Positions 54,506 through 64,000 of a stretch of 64,000 nucleotides of DNA are shown here, in pieces. The position numbers and the translations under genes were made by a program. This DNA comes from Pseudomonas shahriarae (GTDB lineage Bacteria > Pseudomonadota > Gammaproteobacteria > Pseudomonadales > Pseudomonadaceae), in NCBI RefSeq assembly GCF_014268455.2, contig NZ_CP077085.1:2893001-2957000 (forward strand), in the 5' to 3' direction. The notes beneath the pieces are model-generated. The model made no database searches. It was given only the letters and a program-made list of their open reading frames with translations, and had not been told where the DNA came from. Position 1 is the first letter of the stretch. Each line of letters begins with the position of its first letter.

Positions 54506-55336
54506 ATGGATCTTTGGACCGCCTTTCAGGCATTGATACTTGGCATTGTCGAAGGGCTGACAGAGTTCTTGCCGATCTCCAGTACCGGGCACCAGATTAT
54601 CGTCGCTGACTTGCTCGACTTCGGTGGCGAGCGCGCCATGGCGTTCAACATCATCATTCAACTGGGCGCCATCCTGGCGGTGGTCTGGGAGTTCCGGCGC
54701 AAGATCCTCGACGTGGTGACCGGCCTGCCGACCCAGCGCAACGCCCAGCGCTTTACCGTCAATCTGCTGATCGCCTTCCTGCCGGCGGTGGTGTTGGGGG
54801 TGATTTTTGCCGACCTGATCCACGAATACCTGTTCAACCCGATCACGGTGGCCACTGCGCTGGTGATCGGCGGGGTGATCATGTTGTGGGCCGAGCGTCG
54901 CGAGCATGTCATCCATGCCGAAACCGTCGATGACATCACCTGGAAAGACGCCTTGAAAGTGGGCTTTGCCCAGTGCCTGGCGATGATTCCAGGGACGTCG
55001 CGTTCCGGCTCGACCATTATCGGTGGCCTGTTGTTTGGCCTGTCGCGCAAGGCTGCCACCGAGTTTTCGTTCTTCCTGGCGATGCCGACCATGGTCGGGG
55101 CGGCGGTGTACTCGGGCTATAAATACCGTGACCTGTTCCAGCCTGCGGATCTGCCGGTGTTTGCCGTCGGTTTTGTGGTCTCGTTCATCTTCGCGATGAT
55201 TGCAGTGCGTGGCTTGCTCAAGTTCATCGCCAGCCACAGCTATGCAGTGTTTGCCTGGTACCGCATTGCGTTCGGTTTGCTGATCCTGGCCACCTGGCAG
55301 TTCGGCTGGATTGACTGGGCGGCGGCCAAGGCGTGA
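54506..55336 (+). CDS. uppP: Undecaprenyl-diphosphate phosphatase
   Basis: UppP (BacA) recycles undecaprenyl pyrophosphate for peptidoglycan synthesis and gives bacitracin tolerance. The 276-residue polytopic protein carries both signature motifs, [14 protein letters not shown] near the N-terminus and [10 protein letters not shown] in the middle, with the catalytic Glu, His, Arg and Ser residues. The start at 54506 matches the family N-terminus MDLWTAFQA. It overlaps the following DUF1294 gene by 4 bp. Confidence 0.95.
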   Translation: MDLWTAFQALILGIVEGLTEFLPISSTGHQIIVADLLDFGGERAMAFNIIIQLGAILAVVWEFRRKILDVVTGLPTQRNAQRFTVNLLIAFLPAVVLGVIFADLIHEYLFNPITVATALVIGGVIMLWAERREHVIHAETVDDITWKDALKVGFAQCLAMIPGTSRSGSTIIGGLLFGLSRKAATEFSFFLAMPTMVGAAVYSGYKYRDLFQPADLPVFAVGFVVSFIFAMIAVRGLLKFIASHSYAVFAWYRIAFGLLILATWQFGWIDWAAAKA

Positions 55337-55719
55337 TGACAATCCAGCATCTGCGCTTGAAGGCTGTGGTGTTTGCACTGTTGTGTGCCGTGCCGTTGTT
55401 TGGCGCGGCACTGCTGGCGTATCGCGGGGTGTCGCTGATCCCGTTGGCGGCCTATGGCCTGGTCAGCGTGGTGACGTTTTGCCTGTATTGGAGTGACAAG
55501 CGCAAGGCCCAGAGCGATAGCTGGCGCACCCCGGAGAAGATCCTGCATGCCATGGAGCTGGCCGGTGGTTGGCCGGGTGCCTTGGTTGCGCAGCAGGTGT
55601 TCCGGCACAAGACGCGCAAGGTGTCTTATCAAGTGGTGTTCTGGCTGATTGTGTTGCTGCACCAGGTGTTCTGGATTGATCAGTTGTTTCTGGGCGGCAC
55701 GCTGCTGGCAGTCTTCTAG
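55333..55719 (+). CDS. DUF1294 membrane protein
   Basis: This 128-residue protein has about four hydrophobic helices and the DUF1294 signatures YWSDKRKA and [22 protein letters not shown]. It is translationally coupled to uppP (ATGA), which suggests a function in the same membrane process, but the family is uncharacterised. There is no cold-shock domain, unlike many relatives. Confidence 0.88.
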   Translation: MMTIQHLRLKAVVFALLCAVPLFGAALLAYRGVSLIPLAAYGLVSVVTFCLYWSDKRKAQSDSWRTPEKILHAMELAGGWPGALVAQQVFRHKTRKVSYQVVFWLIVLLHQVFWIDQLFLGGTLLAVF

Positions 55720-55807
55720 CCGCGTGGGGTTTGAGAGCGAAGCTGCGCCCATCGGGGTATGTGCATATCTCGATGATCAAGTTGTGTACAAGACGACCTG
55801 GACTGGC

Positions 55808-56173
55808 TTACTCGTCCAGCCTCAGGCCGATTTGCGTGCGTTTGGGCAGTTTGCTCACCACCAACTGGTGGGAGCGCTGCAGCAAGCCGCGCAGTTCTTC
55901 GCCGCCCAGTGGGTAGGGCAGCTGCATGATGATCCACTGCGCCCGCGCCAGGTACGGCGCCGGGTGGATGCCGGGGCGGTCGACGTGGCCAAGGAACAGT
56001 TCCTTGTCGACCTTGAACGCCAGGGAGTCGCCGCGCAGGTTCTGCAGGGCGAACATCTTGTTGCCGGCAATCGAGAACACCCGCACACCGCCCCACTTGT
56101 AATCCTCCCGTGCACCGGGCAAGCCCAGGCAGAACTGGGCGACGTCGTCTTCGGTCATGCTCCGGGTACTCAT
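55808..56173 (-). CDS. MmcQ/YjbR family protein
   Basis: This 121-residue protein of the YjbR/MmcQ family has the CyaY-like DNA-binding fold. Family motifs are LPGAREDYKWGGVRVFSI, the DKELFLGHVDRPGIHPAPYLARAQW core and the C-terminal HQLVVSKLPK. It begins inside the LysR stop (ATGA), so it is coupled to that regulator. The function is unknown. Confidence 0.88.
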   Translation of the reverse strand: MSTRSMTEDDVAQFCLGLPGAREDYKWGGVRVFSIAGNKMFALQNLRGDSLAFKVDKELFLGHVDRPGIHPAPYLARAQWIIMQLPYPLGGEELRGLLQRSHQLVVSKLPKRTQIGLRLDE

Positions 56174-57078
56174 AGCAGTCGATCTCCGCAACTGTTGAAG
56201 GCATGGGCCAGAAAGTCGATCCAGGCGCGCACCGCTGGGGATACGCCGCGTCGATGCGGGTACACCGCTTGCAGCCAGCCACCGGGCAGCGACCACTCGG
56301 GCAGCAGTTGCACCAGTTGGCCACTTTCCAGCTCCTGCTCGCAATACATCATGGGCAGCACGGTGAAGCCCAGGCCGGCAAGGGCGCTGGCCTTGCGCAC
56401 CAGGAAGTCGTCGATGCCCAGGCGGGCCTCCATCGCCAGGTCGGTGGCATTGCCGGCAGGGTCGAGCATGCGCAGGTGGACCATACGGTCGGCTTCCAGG
56501 GCGCCCAATACCGGCAGGTGTTTGAGGTCGGCCGGGCTGTTGATCTGGCGGTCGCGCACAAACTCGGGGCTGGCGACCATGGCCGTCTGCGCCTGACGCA
56601 GGCGACGGGTCACCAGCAGTGGGTCTTCGTCCCCCAACTCGCGCACACGCAAAGCTACGTCTACACCCTCGGCCACCAGGTCGACGCGGCGATTGATCAG
56701 CATCATCTCCAGTTGCACCAGCGGGTGGGCCGCGAGGAATTGCGCCACCACCGTCGGCAGGATTTCGTGGGCCAGGCCCACCGGGCAACTGACCCGCAGC
56801 CGGCCCCGGGGTTCGCTGGACATGTTGACCACGGCTTCGTCGGCCATTTCCGCTTCCAGCAGCATCGCCTGGCAGTGCCCCAGGTAGCGTTCGCCGACGG
56901 CCGTCAGGGTCAGTTGCCGGGTGGTGCGCTGTAAGAGGCGGGCGCCGAGGCGTTCTTCCAGTTCGGCAATGCGCCGCGACAGCCGCGACTTGGGGATGCC
57001 CAGCAGCCGGCCAGCCGCCGCGAAGCCACCGGCTTCCACCACCTTGGCGAAATAGTAGAGGTCATTGAGGTCTTGCAT
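56170..57078 (-). CDS. LysR-family transcriptional regulator
   Basis: The 302-residue protein has the helix-turn-helix YYFAKVVEAGGFAAAGRLLGIPKSRLSRRI followed by an effector domain. It resembles the subgroup of LysR proteins that pair with azoreductase and quinone reductase genes. It is divergent from azoR across a 125-bp spacer and is the likely azoR regulator. The effector may be an electrophile, by inference from the neighbour. Confidence 0.92.
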   Translation of the reverse strand: MQDLNDLYYFAKVVEAGGFAAAGRLLGIPKSRLSRRIAELEERLGARLLQRTTRQLTLTAVGERYLGHCQAMLLEAEMADEAVVNMSSEPRGRLRVSCPVGLAHEILPTVVAQFLAAHPLVQLEMMLINRRVDLVAEGVDVALRVRELGDEDPLLVTRRLRQAQTAMVASPEFVRDRQINSPADLKHLPVLGALEADRMVHLRMLDPAGNATDLAMEARLGIDDFLVRKASALAGLGFTVLPMMYCEQELESGQLVQLLPEWSLPGGWLQAVYPHRRGVSPAVRAWIDFLAHAFNSCGDRLL

Positions 57079-57203
57079 GTTGGGCCTATTGTCCTGTCAG
57101 TGGGACGAACTATCGCATTTTAACCGGCTAATCGGCTATTGGATTGATCTGTAGGATTCTCCCCATCAGATCGCCGGTGGCGATCCTCACTTGGAGATCC
57201 CAC

Positions 57204-57815
57204 ATGAAACTCTTGCATATTGATTCCAGCATCCTCGGTGACAACTCGGTATCCCGCCAGTTGAGCGGCGAAGTGGTCAAGGCCTGGCAGGCGGCTGAGC
57301 CGGGTGTCGAAGTGACCTACCGTGACCTGGCCAGCGAAGGTATCACCCATTTTTCCGGGATTACCCTGGGCGCGTTGGGCACCAGCGCCGAGTTGCGTGA
57401 TGCCGTACAGAAGCACGAAGCCGACCTGAGCGCCTCGACCCTGGCCGAGTTCCTGGCTGCCGACGCGGTGGTTATCGCCGCGCCGATGTACAACTTCACC
57501 ATTCCCACCCAGCTCAAGGCCTGGATCGACCGCATTGCCGTCGCTGGCCAGACGTTCCGCTACACCGAAGCCGGCCCGCAAGGCCTGTGCGGCAACAAGA
57601 AAGTCATCGTGGTCTCCACCGCCGGTGGCCTGCACGTTGGCCAACCGACCGGCGTCGGGCACGAGGACTACTTGAAAGTGCTGCTGGGCTTCTTCGGTAT
57701 CACTGATATCGAGTTCGTACGTGCCCACGGCCTGGCCTATGGTGACGAAGCACGCAGCAAGGCATTGAACGATGCCAATGCGCTGATCAGCGAGCAGTTG
57801 TTCGTCGCGGCGTAA
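57204..57815 (+). CDS. azoR: FMN-dependent NADH-azoreductase
   Basis: This 203-residue flavodoxin-like enzyme reduces quinones and azo compounds by two electrons. The N-terminal [19 protein letters not shown] binds the FMN phosphate, and [19 protein letters not shown] and STAGGLH follow. The start at 57204 has a GGAGATC site. A strong terminator ends the transcript. Confidence 0.94.
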   Translation: MKLLHIDSSILGDNSVSRQLSGEVVKAWQAAEPGVEVTYRDLASEGITHFSGITLGALGTSAELRDAVQKHEADLSASTLAEFLAADAVVIAAPMYNFTIPTQLKAWIDRIAVAGQTFRYTEAGPQGLCGNKKVIVVSTAGGLHVGQPTGVGHEDYLKVLLGFFGITDIEFVRAHGLAYGDEARSKALNDANALISEQLFVAA

Positions 57816-57850
57816 GCACGAGCGCCTTTCAATCTGATTCGGGCTGTCTA

Positions 57851-57898
57851 AACTCTGTATTCTGCTAGCTTCAATGCTGGCGGAATACGGAGTTTTTT
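57851..57898 (+). terminator. Intrinsic terminator after azoR
   Basis: A 15-bp stem with two G-T wobbles (57851-57865 with 57880-57894) is followed by a T-run. It rules out a start for the next gene upstream of about 57900 on the azoR transcript. Confidence 0.85.
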
Positions 57899-57999
57899 GT
57901 TTTGAACCGGCGAATATGGCGCAGCTTATGCAACACCGGGTCATACCGCCCGAGGCTGCATCGGCCTGCAGGCGTCACCCAGCACAGGTGGACATCCCC

Positions 58000-59037
58000 A
58001 TGATGCGTCTTTGTGCAGTCTTGCTGGTTTCCCTGCTCGGCGGCCTCGTTTCAGTGCACGCCGCTGTCGCCCCGCACCCCCATTGGAGCGTGGGCTATCA
58101 CCGCATGAGCTTTCTTGACCCGCTGGATTCGCAGCCGATGAAAGCCATCGCGTTTTATCCGTCCACGGGTGATGAACATCTCAGTCAGGTGGGGGCGTAT
58201 CGCGTCGCCGCCGCCGAGGACGCCAAGGTCGCCATCGGCCGCTTCCCGTTGCTGATGCTGTCCCATGGCAACACCGGCACGCCCCTGGCTTTGCACGACC
58301 TGGCGACGTCGCTGGCGCGCAAGGGGTTTGTGGTGGTCGCCGTGCTGCACCCGGGCGACAACTATAAGGACCACAGCCGCCTGGGTACCTTGAGTAACCT
58401 GTATGGCCGGCCGATCCAGATTTCTGCGGCGATTACCGCGACCCTGGGCGACCCGATGCTGTCGCCGTTCGTCAACGTGGGCCAGGTAGGGGTGATCGGC
58501 TATTCGGCGGGCGGCGAGACGGCGCTGATCCTGGCCGGGGCCAAGCCGGATTTCGAGCGTTTGCGCCGCTATTGCCAGGAGCGTCCTGAAGACCGCGACG
58601 CCTGTACCTCTAAGGGTGAGCTGGTGGTCGACCGCGATGACCTGCAACCCCAGGCCGACCCACGGATCCACGCGTTGATGCTGATGGCGCCGCTCAGCCT
58701 GATGTTCGGTCGTCAGACCCTGGGCGACGTGCATGTGCCGGTGCTGCTGTACAGCGGCGATGGCGACAAGCTGGTAGCCGTGGATAAAAACGCCGCCGCC
58801 CTGGCGCGCAAGCTGCCGCAGCCGCCGGATTTCAAACTGTTGGCCGGAGCTGGGCACTTTATTTTCATGGCCCCTTGCGATGACGAGCAACTGGCGCTGA
58901 TGCCGGTGCTTTGTACCGATGCCGATGGGGTGGACCGCGAGGGTATTCACCGCGACCTGATCTCCGAGGCCGGACGATTTTTCAGTCGCACCCTCGGCCA
59001 GCACTCGCGGGCCGGGATGCAGACTGCGGATCAGTAG
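58000..59037 (+). CDS. Secreted alpha/beta hydrolase, dienelactone hydrolase-like
   Basis: This 345-residue protein has a signal peptide (LCAVLLVSLLGGLVSVHAA). The nucleophile elbow is GYSAGG, an upstream SHGNTG forms the oxyanion region, and a late GAGHFIF holds the catalytic His. It resembles PAF-acetylhydrolase or dienelactone hydrolase-like esterases; the substrate is unknown. The ATG pair at 58000 was chosen because the signal peptide begins there and the earlier frame crosses the azoR terminator. It converges with the MFS gene and overlaps it by 7 bp. Confidence 0.85.
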   Translation: MMRLCAVLLVSLLGGLVSVHAAVAPHPHWSVGYHRMSFLDPLDSQPMKAIAFYPSTGDEHLSQVGAYRVAAAEDAKVAIGRFPLLMLSHGNTGTPLALHDLATSLARKGFVVVAVLHPGDNYKDHSRLGTLSNLYGRPIQISAAITATLGDPMLSPFVNVGQVGVIGYSAGGETALILAGAKPDFERLRRYCQERPEDRDACTSKGELVVDRDDLQPQADPRIHALMLMAPLSLMFGRQTLGDVHVPVLLYSGDGDKLVAVDKNAAALARKLPQPPDFKLLAGAGHFIFMAPCDDEQLALMPVLCTDADGVDREGIHRDLISEAGRFFSRTLGQHSRAGMQTADQ

Positions 59038-60203
59038 GCCCGGCGCATCAGCAGCCAGGTCAGGCCCAGGCCCGTGACGGACAGTAGCGCCGCGCAAAAG
59101 AAAATCCACGAGTAGCCCAGGTTCAACGCCACCGCACCCATCAGCGGTCCGGCAATCGCCAGCGCCAGGTCAAAAAACACCGCATAGGCACTCAGCCCGG
59201 CGCCCCGGCTGCTGTTGGGCACCTGTTTGATGGCTTCGACGCCCAGTGCCGGGTACACCAACGACAAGCCAAACCCGGTGAGGCCGGCGCCGATCAAGGC
59301 AATGGCGGGCGAGGGCGCGAGCCATAGCAGGGTCAGGCCGAGGGTTTCCAGGGTCATGCAGGCAATCGCCGCGCGAAACCCGCCAAAACGGCTGATGCTC
59401 GAGATAAACAGCAGGCGCGAGAGGATAAAGCAGATGCCAAACACCGTCAGGCACCAGGCGGCGCCGGTCCAGCCGCGATTGAGGTAGAACAGGGCAATGA
59501 AGGTGGTCAGGGTGCCGTAGCCAATGGACGCCAGGCACAGGCTGGCACCAAACGGCGCGATCCGCCCGAACACCGCCCAGAACGGCAGGCGCTCGCCGCG
59601 CACCACCGGCACCGAGGGTTTTTTGCGGATCAGCACCAGGCCCAGGGCTGCCAGCACGGCCAGCGCGGGACCGAGGCTGTTGTAACCGTATTGCGCAACC
59701 ATCACCACGCCCAGCGGCGCGCCAATGGCGATGGCGCCATAGGAGGCGATGCCGTTCCAGGAGATCGAGCGCGCGGTGTGTTCGGCGCCGACCTGGCCCA
59801 TGCACCAACTGATGGTGCCGACACCGATCAGGCCCTGGGCCACGCCCAGCAACACGCGACCGACCAGCAGAATCCCCAGGCTCAGGCTGGGCAGGCTGTG
59901 CAGCAGCGTGGCAAAAAACGTCAAGACACCGCTGAGCAGAATACCGCTCAAGCCCAGCACGATCGCGCGCTTGGTGCCGACGTTGTCCGACATGCGCCCG
60001 GCCATGGGGCGGCTGAGGAGGGTGGCCAGGTACTGCGAACCGATGGTTACGCCGGCCACCACGGCGCTGAAACCCAGTTGTTCATGGACGTAGCCGGGGA
60101 TCACCGCAATCGGCAGGCCAATGCAGATAAACGCGATAAAGGTATAGAAGACGATGGAGACGATCTGCAGGGTGATCGACAGGGAGCTGGGGGCGGCTGG
60201 CAT
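59031..60203 (-). CDS. MFS efflux transporter, YhhS/YfcJ family
   Basis: This 390-residue transporter has 12 helices. The opening LQIVSIVFYTFIAFICIGLPIAVIPGYVH and the loop SRPMAGRMSDNVGTKRAI are close to E. coli YhhS and YfcJ, which export arabinose-like sugars or glyphosate when overexpressed. The natural substrate is unknown. It is monocistronic. Confidence 0.88.
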   Translation of the reverse strand: MPAAPSSLSITLQIVSIVFYTFIAFICIGLPIAVIPGYVHEQLGFSAVVAGVTIGSQYLATLLSRPMAGRMSDNVGTKRAIVLGLSGILLSGVLTFFATLLHSLPSLSLGILLVGRVLLGVAQGLIGVGTISWCMGQVGAEHTARSISWNGIASYGAIAIGAPLGVVMVAQYGYNSLGPALAVLAALGLVLIRKKPSVPVVRGERLPFWAVFGRIAPFGASLCLASIGYGTLTTFIALFYLNRGWTGAAWCLTVFGICFILSRLLFISSISRFGGFRAAIACMTLETLGLTLLWLAPSPAIALIGAGLTGFGLSLVYPALGVEAIKQVPNSSRGAGLSAYAVFFDLALAIAGPLMGAVALNLGYSWIFFCAALLSVTGLGLTWLLMRRAY

Positions 60204-60316
60204 GGAGGCTCATTCGCGGCAGGGCGGTGAACGCATCATGGCAAGGGCTTGGAAGAAAAGGAAGCAGGCTAACAATCATCGGCCCTGACGCGCCGTTGGT
60301 CGAGCCTGGAAATGCA

Positions 60317-60346
60317 AAAAGCCCCGTCACTGCTGACGGGGCTTTT
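60317..60346 (-). terminator. Intrinsic terminator behind ybiT
   Basis: AAAAGCCCCGTCA pairs with TGACGGGGCTTTT around CTGC. It lies 35 bp behind the minus-strand ybiT stop and reads out into a T-run on that strand. Confidence 0.9.
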
Positions 60347-60381
60347 ACTTGCAGCGTGTGGCTAACCGCTATTGGCGGCCC

Positions 60382-61968
60382 TTAAAACACCACGCCCTGG
60401 CTACGCAGGTAGTCGTCATAGGTGCCGCTGAAGTCGATCACGCCGCTTGGGCTCAACTCGATGATGCGGGTGGCCAGGGACGATACGAACTCACGGTCGT
60501 GGCTGACGAAGATCAGCGTGCCCGGATAGTTTTCCAGCGCCAGGTTCAGCGCCTCGATGGATTCCATGTCCAAGTGGTTGGTCGGTTCGTCCATGACCAG
60601 CACGTTGGGCTTTTGCAGGATCAGCTTGCCGAACAGCATGCGACCTTGCTCACCACCGGAGATGACCTTGACCGACTTGAGGATCTCATCGTTGGAGAAC
60701 AGCATGCGGCCCAGGGTGCCGCGGATCACTTGTTCGCCCTGAGCCCACTGGCCCATCCAGTCGAACAGGGTGACGTCGTCTTCGAAATCGTGGGCGTGGT
60801 CCTGGGCGTAGTAGCCCAGTTCGGCCGCATCGGTCCACTTCACGCTACCGGCGTCCGGGGTCAGTTCGTTGACCAGGGTGCGCAGCAGGGTGGTCTTGCC
60901 GATACCGTTCGGGCCGATGATCGCCACGCGCTCGCCGGCTTCAACCTGGAAGCTGAAGTCCTTGAACAGGGTCTTGCCGTCAAAGCCTTTGGCCATGCGC
61001 TCGACGATGACCGCCTGGCGGTGCAGTTTCTTGGTCTGTTCAAAACGGATGAACGGGCTCACACGGCTCGAAGGTTTGACCTCGGCCAGTTGGATCTTGT
61101 CGATCGCCTTGGCGCGGGAAGTGGCCTGCTTGGCTTTCGAGGCGTTGGCCGAGAAGCGGCTGACGAACGATTGCAGTTCGGAGATCTGCGCTTTCTTCTT
61201 GGCGTTGTCCGACAGCAATTGCTCGCGGGACTGGGTCGCCACGGTCATGTACTCGTCGTAGTTGCCCGGGAACAGGCGCAGCTCGCCGTAGTCCAGGTCA
61301 GCCATGTGGGTGCACACGCTGTTCAGGAAGTGACGGTCGTGAGAGATGATGATCATCAGGCTGTTACGCTGGGTCAGGATGTTTTCCAGCCAGCGAATGG
61401 TGTTGATGTCCAGGTGGTTCGTCGGTTCGTCGAGCAGCAGCACTTCCGGATCCGAGAACAGCGCCTGGGCCAGCAATACGCGCAGCTTCCAGCCTGGAGA
61501 CACTTCGCTCATCGGGCCGAAGTGCTGCTCGATGCCGATACCCAGGCCCAGCAGCAGTTCACCGGCACGGGATTCGGCGGTGTAGCCGTCCATTTCGGCG
61601 AACTCGGTTTCCAGCTCGGCCACGGCCATGCCGTCTTCTTCGCTCATTTCCGGCAGCGAGTAGATGCGATCGCGCTCGGCTTTGACCTTCCACAGCTCTT
61701 CGTGACCCATGATCACGGTGTCGATGACATTGAATTCTTCGTAGGCGAACTGATCCTGGCGCAGCTTACCCAGGCGCACGTTCGGCTCCAGCATGACCTG
61801 GCCGCCGGACGGGTCGAGATCGCCACCGAGGATTTTCATGAAGGTCGACTTGCCGCAACCGTTGGCACCGATCAAACCATAACGGTTACCGGCGCCGAAC
61901 TTGACCGAGACGTTCTCAAACAGCGGCTTGGCGCCGAACTGCATGGTGATGTTAGCTGTGGAGATCAA
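60382..61968 (-). CDS. ybiT: ABC-F ATPase YbiT
   Basis: This 528-residue soluble protein has two ABC nucleotide-binding domains and no membrane part, as in ABC-F ribosome-associated factors. Walker A motifs are GANGCGKS and GPNGIGKT; both DEPTNHLD Walker B boxes are intact, and the linker between domains is rich in basic residues. Length and sequence match E. coli YbiT, one of the ABC-F proteins that resolve stalled translation. The start is TTG at 61968, with an AGG site upstream. Confidence 0.93.
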   Translation of the reverse strand: MISTANITMQFGAKPLFENVSVKFGAGNRYGLIGANGCGKSTFMKILGGDLDPSGGQVMLEPNVRLGKLRQDQFAYEEFNVIDTVIMGHEELWKVKAERDRIYSLPEMSEEDGMAVAELETEFAEMDGYTAESRAGELLLGLGIGIEQHFGPMSEVSPGWKLRVLLAQALFSDPEVLLLDEPTNHLDINTIRWLENILTQRNSLMIIISHDRHFLNSVCTHMADLDYGELRLFPGNYDEYMTVATQSREQLLSDNAKKKAQISELQSFVSRFSANASKAKQATSRAKAIDKIQLAEVKPSSRVSPFIRFEQTKKLHRQAVIVERMAKGFDGKTLFKDFSFQVEAGERVAIIGPNGIGKTTLLRTLVNELTPDAGSVKWTDAAELGYYAQDHAHDFEDDVTLFDWMGQWAQGEQVIRGTLGRMLFSNDEILKSVKVISGGEQGRMLFGKLILQKPNVLVMDEPTNHLDMESIEALNLALENYPGTLIFVSHDREFVSSLATRIIELSPSGVIDFSGTYDDYLRSQGVVF

Positions 61969-62438
61969 TTACTTTACCTATCAATAGCTTGGGGTGCGCT
62001 TATTTGGGCCGGGACCCATTCGGAGCCCGGGCCAACGGGCATGCGTCAACAGCGACATCAAGGCGTGAAGCCCAGTCGCCGAGCAGAAAATATGGGGTGT
62101 ATGTTGGAATTTGGCGCGCATTGTCGCATATGTGCGGCGTGAGTTATATGACAGGCAGGCGTGTCGGGCCGCTGGAAGTGCCTGGTTTGTCTTTTTTTTG
62201 CGGAAATCCTTACAAAAAGCATCGAGTTGTATCGAAACTGTATCGGCCGTCCGATCTGTGTTTGTTAACAGTTGAACATGCAATGACCGTGGATTAAGTT
62301 TCCAGCGTTCGCCCTGCAGTGATGGCTCTTTACCGGTTCAAGGATGGCGAGGCTGTCGGTGCGGGGCGGACTCCCTTCTGTTTTCTTGACGACGCTCATC
62401 GCCATCGTGTTGCGCACGTTCAATGGTTTGGAGACGCA
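61969..62438. other. Spacer between ybiT and the methyltransferase gene
   Basis: This 470-bp divergent region holds no supported gene. A small hairpin GCCCGGGCCAACGGGC lies near 62022. The frame of the downstream methyltransferase is open back to 62319, but those 40 extra residues lack family similarity. The part next to ybiT probably carries its promoter. Confidence 0.5.
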
Positions 62439-63251
62439 ATGGACACGCTGTCTGCTCAACAGGCAATCGCCAGCAACAAGGCCGCCTGGAACGAATCCGC
62501 CGAACACCACAAAGCTACCGAGCACTGGCAAAGCCTGCTCGCGGATGTCGGCGCGCCTGATTTCTCCTGCCTGGATCCCACCCTGACCACCCTGTTAATG
62601 CAGGTGGGCGTCAAGGGGCGGGACGCCGTGCAACTGGGTTGCAATAACGGCCGTGAAAGCCTGTCGCTGTATGGGCTGGGCGCCAGCAGTGTGGTGGGGG
62701 TCGACCAGTCCGATGCATTTCTGGCACAGGCGGCGGAGCTGGCCAGTCGCTCACCCCATGCGCCCGAGTTTATCGAAGCCGATATTCATCATTTGCCCGA
62801 GCGGTTGCAGGGGCGTTTTGATATCGCCCTGATCACCATCGGGGTGTTGGGTTGGATGCCGGATATCGGGCTATTCATGGGGCATGTCGCCAGCACCCTC
62901 AAAGACGGCGGGACGCTGGTGATCTACGAGACTCATCCGATCCTGGAAGTGTTCGACCCCGCAGCGCCGAACCCGATGCTGCCGGTCACCTCATATTTTC
63001 GCCGCGAGCCTTTTGTGCAGCACGAGGCGATTGTCTATGAGGGGCCGAGTAACAGCGCAGTCGCGGCGTCTTACTGGTTCGTGCACACCTTAGGCGAGGT
63101 TGTCAGCGCGGCCATCGCGGCAGGCTTGCAGATCAGCCACCTGCAGGAGTACCCGCACTCCAATCGCGAAGAGCTCTACGACCAGTACGAGAACCAGGCG
63201 GCGCAACTGCCGATGTGCTACACCCTGACCGCCGTCAAGCGCCCGGCCTGA
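62439..63251 (+). CDS. Class I SAM-dependent methyltransferase
   Basis: This 270-residue methyltransferase has SAM motif I VQLGCNNGRESL, the acidic residue at VGVDQSDA that binds the ribose, and the post-motifs FIEADIHHLP and LKDGGTLVIYETHP. The start at 62439 has a GGAG site. The substrate is unknown; it resembles small-molecule methyltransferases of the Methyltransf_25/11 type. Confidence 0.88.
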   Translation: MDTLSAQQAIASNKAAWNESAEHHKATEHWQSLLADVGAPDFSCLDPTLTTLLMQVGVKGRDAVQLGCNNGRESLSLYGLGASSVVGVDQSDAFLAQAAELASRSPHAPEFIEADIHHLPERLQGRFDIALITIGVLGWMPDIGLFMGHVASTLKDGGTLVIYETHPILEVFDPAAPNPMLPVTSYFRREPFVQHEAIVYEGPSNSAVAASYWFVHTLGEVVSAAIAAGLQISHLQEYPHSNREELYDQYENQAAQLPMCYTLTAVKRPA

Positions 63252-63255
63252 AGGC

Positions 63256-63284
63256 AAAAAAAAGGCCCGCTGGGGCGGCGGGCC
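63256..63284 (-). terminator. Intrinsic terminator on the minus strand
   Basis: GGCCCGC pairs with GCGGGCC around a 7-nt loop; the adjacent A-run becomes a T-run on the minus strand. It serves the TIGR03067-like gene that ends at 63379. Confidence 0.75.
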
Positions 63285-63378
63285 AAGGGATTCATCTGAG
63301 GAGTTGGGTCTAACCTAGCGCGCCAAACGTGAATACTTCGTGAAAATCCTGTCGCAAAAACGAATGCCCCTCATCCGT

Positions 63379-63789
63379 TCATGACCGGCGTACGAAAGTG
63401 CGCATTGTCTGCCCTGGCGTCGTACTGAAACGCGTCGGCCGGGGCATGCCTTCATCCGCCGCGATAAACACGAAGCGCTCATCATCCAGGGTGTAGCTGG
63501 CGGGCAGGTGCTTTCCGGCGTCGGCACCGATGGCGTCGATCCAGGTGATGCTCTTGGGCGTGGTGCTGGCGTCCAGGGTAAAACTGCCCTGCAGTAATAC
63601 CTCGCCATCTTGGGTCATGACCCGAAACTGATCCCCCTCGATTGTGGTCAGCGCACCGGGCGCACTGTGTTCATCCGGTGGGTTGGCGATGCCGCTGTCT
63701 TCCAGGGCGATTTGTTCCCAGGTGCCTTGCAGGGCTTGTTTGTCCTGTTCGGTCGGGCACGGCGTGGTGCGGGGAGGGGACGTGGGCAT
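63379..63789 (-). CDS. TIGR03067-like domain protein
   Basis: This 136-residue protein matches by eye the TIGR03067 pattern: LQGTWEQIALE at the start, GDQFRVMTQDGEVLLQGSFTLD in the middle, and a late RPTRFST followed by FVRR. There is no clear signal peptide. The family is best known from planctomycetes and its function is unknown. An AAGGAA site precedes the ATG. The remaining 211 bp to the window end show no gene. Confidence 0.7.
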   Translation of the reverse strand: MPTSPPRTTPCPTEQDKQALQGTWEQIALEDSGIANPPDEHSAPGALTTIEGDQFRVMTQDGEVLLQGSFTLDASTTPKSITWIDAIGADAGKHLPASYTLDDERFVFIAADEGMPRPTRFSTTPGQTMRTFVRRS

Positions 63790-64000
63790 ATAAAAATTCC
63801 TTTTTTAATGAGGCATAAATGGCGGGACCGCCCACAGCAGCAATGCGCCCTGGCAAATTCCGTTCAAAGGTATGGCAGAAAACTTCCTCAAGGTCTGTCC
63901 CGGTCGGTTTTTCCTTTGCCAGCAGCTATTTAAAGCGGTTCTGACATGTCGTTATCCCGATGTTTTCCGATATGTCGTCTACGCTGATCAATGCCTTATA

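Noticed and set aside
59691..60230. Plus-strand frame opposite the MFS exporter
   Set aside because: It is antisense to a clear transporter and very rich in Gln, His and Asp, as expected of shadows.

Overview
The window is about 64 kb of chromosome from a fluorescent Pseudomonas, most likely of the P. fluorescens group. The evidence is the GC-rich coding style, close matches to remembered Pseudomonas proteins (HppD, MvaT-type H-NS protein, PvdQ, CcoN4, the FadX enzymes), familiar Pseudomonas gene orders, and many REP-type hairpins built on a GTGGGAGCGGGC-like core. No rRNA, tRNA, CRISPR array, prophage or insertion sequence was recognised. All calls were made by reading translated sequence; no database search was run.

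Layout. 0-8.5 kb: the end of galU, then a thiol-redox block (gor, ahpC, ahpF, gloA) interrupted by a divergent coiled-coil DNA-binding protein and tyrosine recombinase pair resembling the TnpT/TnpS resolution system. An MvaT-family silencer follows. 8.7-22.9 kb: an EAL c-di-GMP phosphodiesterase, an orphan pilin and chaperone without an usher, hppD, rarD, an Lrp regulator, a LysR/SDR pair, a CdaR-regulated glycerate module (MFS transporter, regulator, glycerate kinase), an acetyltransferase and a racemase. 23.5-24.5 kb: a gene-free imperfect palindrome of about 1 kb made of nested inverted shells, including two structured modules. 24.6-28.6 kb: an orphan cbb3 oxidase subunit operon (CcoN4/CcoQ4-like) divergent from a sirohaem reductase and its DUF934 partner, the gene neighbourhood linked to cyanide and low-oxygen responses in P. 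aeruginosa.

29.5-40.0 kb: eight signalling genes. They are two single-domain response regulators, a CHASE3-GAF hybrid kinase with three receivers, CheR, a CheB without a receiver, a receiver-kinase, another hybrid kinase, and a KaiC-like double ATPase. Overlapping starts and stops tie several of them together. There is no CheA, CheW or KaiB here, and the only chemoreceptor in the window lies about 12 kb away, so this looks like a dedicated signalling system rather than chemotaxis or a canonical clock.

40.1-64 kb: a HEAT/TPR membrane protein, a bestrophin channel, the five-gene fadDx-fadB2x-fadAx-fadEx-fadBx operon for short or branched acyl-CoA oxidation, a PA2384-like Fur-domain protein divergent from pvdQ, a pnuC/NadR-type kinase pair for nicotinamide riboside salvage, a Cache chemoreceptor, uppP with a DUF1294 partner, a YjbR/LysR pair, azoR, an alpha/beta hydrolase, an MFS exporter, the ABC-F ATPase YbiT, a SAM methyltransferase and a TIGR03067-like protein.

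The strongest candidates for something undescribed are the nested palindrome with two differently spelled but equally folded three-way-junction modules, and the KaiC/CheR/CheB/multi-kinase cluster.
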